Positions 31,844 through 34,286 of a stretch of 34,286 nucleotides of DNA are shown in pieces. This DNA is from Holophagales bacterium. GTDB taxonomy: Bacteria > Acidobacteriota > Holophagae > Holophagales > Holophagaceae. The first letter of the stretch is position 1, and the number at the start of each line of letters is the position of its first letter. The notes beneath the pieces were generated by a model that did no database searches, had not been told where the DNA came from, and worked only from the letters and a program-made list of their open reading frames with translations. The stretch covers positions 1-34,286 of the forward strand of contig JAISSN010000165.1 of the NCBI GenBank assembly GCA_031273105.1. The letters are read 5' to 3'. The position numbers were made by a program, and so were the translations under genes.

Positions 31844-34286
31844 ATGCTGAAGTTCAGTCGTATCGCAAGCATGATGTTCACGGTCGCGTTTTTGCTGATC
31901 CTGCATCCGGGCTGTGGGAAATCCACCGCAGATCATTCAGGCGGATCTGTGAAGTACAATTACGCTTCGTTCCGGGATGTTCCCCATGTAACGGAAGAAG
32001 AGATAAAGGCCGTCGAGGCGCTAAAGGAGGGGCGCGACCACTTTGTGTACGCCATAGCGCCGTCTTCCATGTGTTTCATTGACGCTAACGGCGAGCTGAG
32101 AGGGTACTCGGCGCTGTTCTGCGAATGGCTGACCGACTTGTTTGACATTCCGTTTAAGCCGGAAATGTTTAGCTGGAACGATTTTTGGTCTAAGATAGCA
32201 AGTCACGAAATTGATTTTACAGGCGCGATGACCGCCTCTGAAAAACGGCGGAAACAATTTTTTATTACCACCGACATTGCCGTAAGCGCGGTGCAGCACT
32301 ACCGTCTGGTGAACAGCGAGCCGCTGGAGTACATAGCTCTATCCCGCCCGCTGCGCTATGTCTTTATTGAGAATTCCATACTGCTTGAGCAGTTTGTCCC
32401 CAAACTTGAACCTGGCACATTTGAAGTGGTGCTGGCTAAGGACATAGGCTCTGTCCATAGAATGCTTCGCAACGGCAGAGCCGATGTTTTTTTCAGCGAA
32501 AAAATGTTTGAAATGTCCTTTGACGTCTATGGAGACGTGGTCGCAACGGATTTCAGTCCACTGATTTACAACCACTATTCATTGGCAACGCAAAATCCGG
32601 CTCTGAAACCTGTTATTTCCATCGTACAAAAAGCCATAGACGGCGGGGCGCTGAATTATCTCGTTGATTTGCTCAACAGGGGTCAAAAAGAATATTTGAA
32701 ACACAAACTGTTCGCGCAACTCACTAAGGAAGAAAAGAATTTTATAAAAAACTCTGGCGTTATATCTTTCATTGCCGAAACCAGCAATTATCCTATAAGT
32801 TTTTTTAATAAGCATGAAAGTTCCTGGCAGGGTATCGCTTTGGACGCGTTGCGTGAAATCGAGGCTATCACAGGCTTGCGCTTTGAGCGATACAACGACG
32901 AAAAGGCTGATTGGCCCGCGTTGCTTAAAATGCTCGAAGACGGCAGAGCGTCCATGATCACGGAACTGATACGCACAAAAGATCGGGCCGATGATTTTTT
33001 ATGGCCCAAAACCGCGTTCATAATAGACAATTCCGCTATGATATCCAAGTCGAATAAACACAATGTCACATTAAACGAGATCCTTTATTTGAGAGTGGGT
33101 TTGCTCAAGGATTACGCCCACACGGATTTGTTCAGGAAATGGTTTCCGAATCATAACAAAAACATAGAATATGAAAGCGGTACAAAAGCCTTTGATGCAT
33201 TGGATCGCGGTGAAATAGACCTGGTGCTGACGAGCAGTCACGAAATTCTGACACTGACGCATTATTTAGAGCGATCGAATTACAAAATTAATTATCTGTT
33301 CGATAGTCCATTCCCCTCCACTTTTGGATTTAATAAAAATGAGGTTGTCCTGTGTTCTATTATTGACAAAGCTCTCCGCTTGGTAAATACAGACACTATC
33401 TCAAACCAGTGGATGAGAAAGATTTATGATTATCAGGCAAAGGTCGCAGAAAAGCGACGTCCGTTGTGGATAGGCTCCTTCGTATTGTTTGCCGCCCTTG
33501 TAAGCGTTCTTTTACTTCAAAGCAAGCTCGCCAACAAACGAATGGAAGCGCGGGTCAAAGAGCGGACTCAAGAGCTTGAAGCACAAACCTCCACGCTCGC
33601 CACGCTGTTTGACTCCATTCCCGACCTGATTTTTACCATGGACTTGAGTTTGCGTTTTACGAATTGCAACAAAAGCGCGCTCAGGCACTTTAACCTGCCT
33701 ATTGAGGATATTATCGGAAAAAACGAAAAAGAAATCGGGTTCCCCGATGCGCTGGTGGAAAAATACGTTGAAGTAAACCACATGGTCGTCGGCGAGCGCC
33801 GCACAATCGTGTGCGAAGGTCCTGTACCCAGTTTTGACGGGACTTTACCACTATTTGAAATTATGAAAGCGCCGCTCACTATGAACGATAAAGTAGTTGG
33901 AATTTTGATCATAACCCGCAACATAACTGAACGAAAGGCGCTGGAAGAAGACCTTGCGCTGAAAACCACCATGCTTACGGCTCTGTTTGACTCTGTTCCC
34001 GACATTATTTATGCCAAAGACACAAATATGCTATATACCCATATCAATAAAAGCATGTTGAATTTTCTTGGCGTCAGCGGATCTGATATCATCGGCAAAA
34101 CCGTTACGGATATATTTGGCGCCTCGTCTGCGGAAATCCAAAGATATATTGATGAAGACCAGAAGATTATTAAGGATAAAAAAATTATTGTTGTCGAAGA
34201 AACTTTAGTGTCCCAGGCTGACGGCGGTAAAAGCCTGATCGTTGAAACCATCAAAGCCCCGATGGTAAGCAACGGCGAAATATTAG
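31844..34286 (+). CDS. membrane sensor protein with two solute-binding domains and two PAS domains (partial)
   Basis: Absent from the ORF track because it is open to the window edge: 814 codons without a stop. The ATG has GAGGGA 7 nt upstream. An N-terminal hydrophobic segment ends LILHPGC (a poor lipobox). Two periplasmic-binding (SBP family 3, PBPb) domains follow, about residues 60-290 (GELRGYSALFCEWLTDLF; IDFTGAMTASEKRRKQFFIT) and about 295-535 (GIALDALREIEAITGLRFERY; MITELIRTKDRADDFLW). Next are a membrane span near 551-567 (WIGSFVLFAALVSVLLLQ), a short coiled coil, PAS 1 (about 588-700, TLFDSIPDLIFTMDLSLRFTN) and PAS 2 (about 705-814). This is the BvgS/EvgS-type sensor layout; the output domain (kinase or cyclase) lies beyond the window. 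It probably senses an amino acid or similar small solute. Confidence 0.88.
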   Translation, partial: MLKFSRIASMMFTVAFLLILHPGCGKSTADHSGGSVKYNYASFRDVPHVTEEEIKAVEALKEGRDHFVYAIAPSSMCFIDANGELRGYSALFCEWLTDLFDIPFKPEMFSWNDFWSKIASHEIDFTGAMTASEKRRKQFFITTDIAVSAVQHYRLVNSEPLEYIALSRPLRYVFIENSILLEQFVPKLEPGTFEVVLAKDIGSVHRMLRNGRADVFFSEKMFEMSFDVYGDVVATDFSPLIYNHYSLATQNPALKPVISIVQKAIDGGALNYLVDLLNRGQKEYLKHKLFAQLTKEEKNFIKNSGVISFIAETSNYPISFFNKHESSWQGIALDALREIEAITGLRFERYNDEKADWPALLKMLEDGRASMITELIRTKDRADDFLWPKTAFIIDNSAMISKSNKHNVTLNEILYLRVGLLKDYAHTDLFRKWFPNHNKNIEYESGTKAFDALDRGEIDLVLTSSHEILTLTHYLERSNYKINYLFDSPFPSTFGFNKNEVVLCSIIDKALRLVNTDTISNQWMRKIYDYQAKVAEKRRPLWIGSFVLFAALVSVLLLQSKLANKRMEARVKERTQELEAQTSTLATLFDSIPDLIFTMDLSLRFTNCNKSALRHFNLPIEDIIGKNEKEIGFPDALVEKYVEVNHMVVGERRTIVCEGPVPSFDGTLPLFEIMKAPLTMNDKVVGILIITRNITERKALEEDLALKTTMLTALFDSVPDIIYAKDTNMLYTHINKSMLNFLGVSGSDIIGKTVTDIFGASSAEIQRYIDEDQKIIKDKKIIVVEETLVSQADGGKSLIVETIKAPMVSNGEIL

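Noticed and set aside
1-34286. CRISPR arrays, rRNA or tRNA genes, prophage or integrase genes
   Set aside because: I read all intergenic stretches on both strands and saw no regularly spaced repeats, no tRNA cloverleaf and no phage or recombinase proteins.

Overview
The window is bacterial chromosome from a motile, Gram-negative (diderm) organism. The evidence is an outer-membrane secretin with a pilMNOP-type operon, motAB plus fliL/fliN, phosphatidylserine decarboxylase, and a set of putative lipoproteins. The lineage cannot be fixed from this sequence alone. The secretin (TPR start, cohesin-like tail), the reduced PilM and the sigma-70 N-terminus resemble Acidobacteriota or deltaproteobacterial-type genomes; this is a weak inference from remembered protein architecture.

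Layout. 1-460: AT-rich, structured leader with a terminator-like hairpin. 461-7417 (+): three-gene surface operon made of a cadherin-like/FnIII lipoprotein, a subtilisin-family (S8) protease, and a lipoprotein with five Big2 domains followed by seven propeller-like repeats. 7515-8306 (-): truA. 8773-9069 (+): HU-family protein with its own promoter and terminator, followed by a run of five perfect hairpins (9279-9437). 9678-14445 (+): fliL, fliN, a ThiD-like kinase, an unknown protein ending in a clamp-binding-like motif, and dnaG. 14500-16224 (+): rpoD. 16261-17719 (-): motB and motA, preceded by a 100-nt imperfect palindrome and two tiny ORFs. 18209-20654 (-): scpB, psd, ttcA. 20747-26445 (-): a six-gene pilus/secretion operon running pilM, pilN, pilO, pilP, secretin, pseudopilin. 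26811-31363 (+): smc and dusB. 31364-31843: a transposase remnant. 31844-end (+): the start of a large sensor protein (two periplasmic solute-binding domains, one membrane span, two PAS domains), which is missing from the ORF track because it runs off the window.

Most of the window is conserved core biology: replication priming, main sigma factor, chromosome condensation (smc, scpB), tRNA modification (truA, ttcA, dusB), phospholipid synthesis, flagellar motor and pilus assembly. Gene ends overlap often (TAATG, ATGA, TTGA), so translational coupling is common.

The least explained material lies at the edges of these operons. It includes a 42-43 nt sequence shared by the leaders of the surface operon and motAB, which in one copy carries a ribosome-binding site and tiny ORF; the palindrome in front of motA; the hairpin cluster after HU; and the unknown gene coupled to dnaG. 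I found no CRISPR array, rRNA or tRNA.
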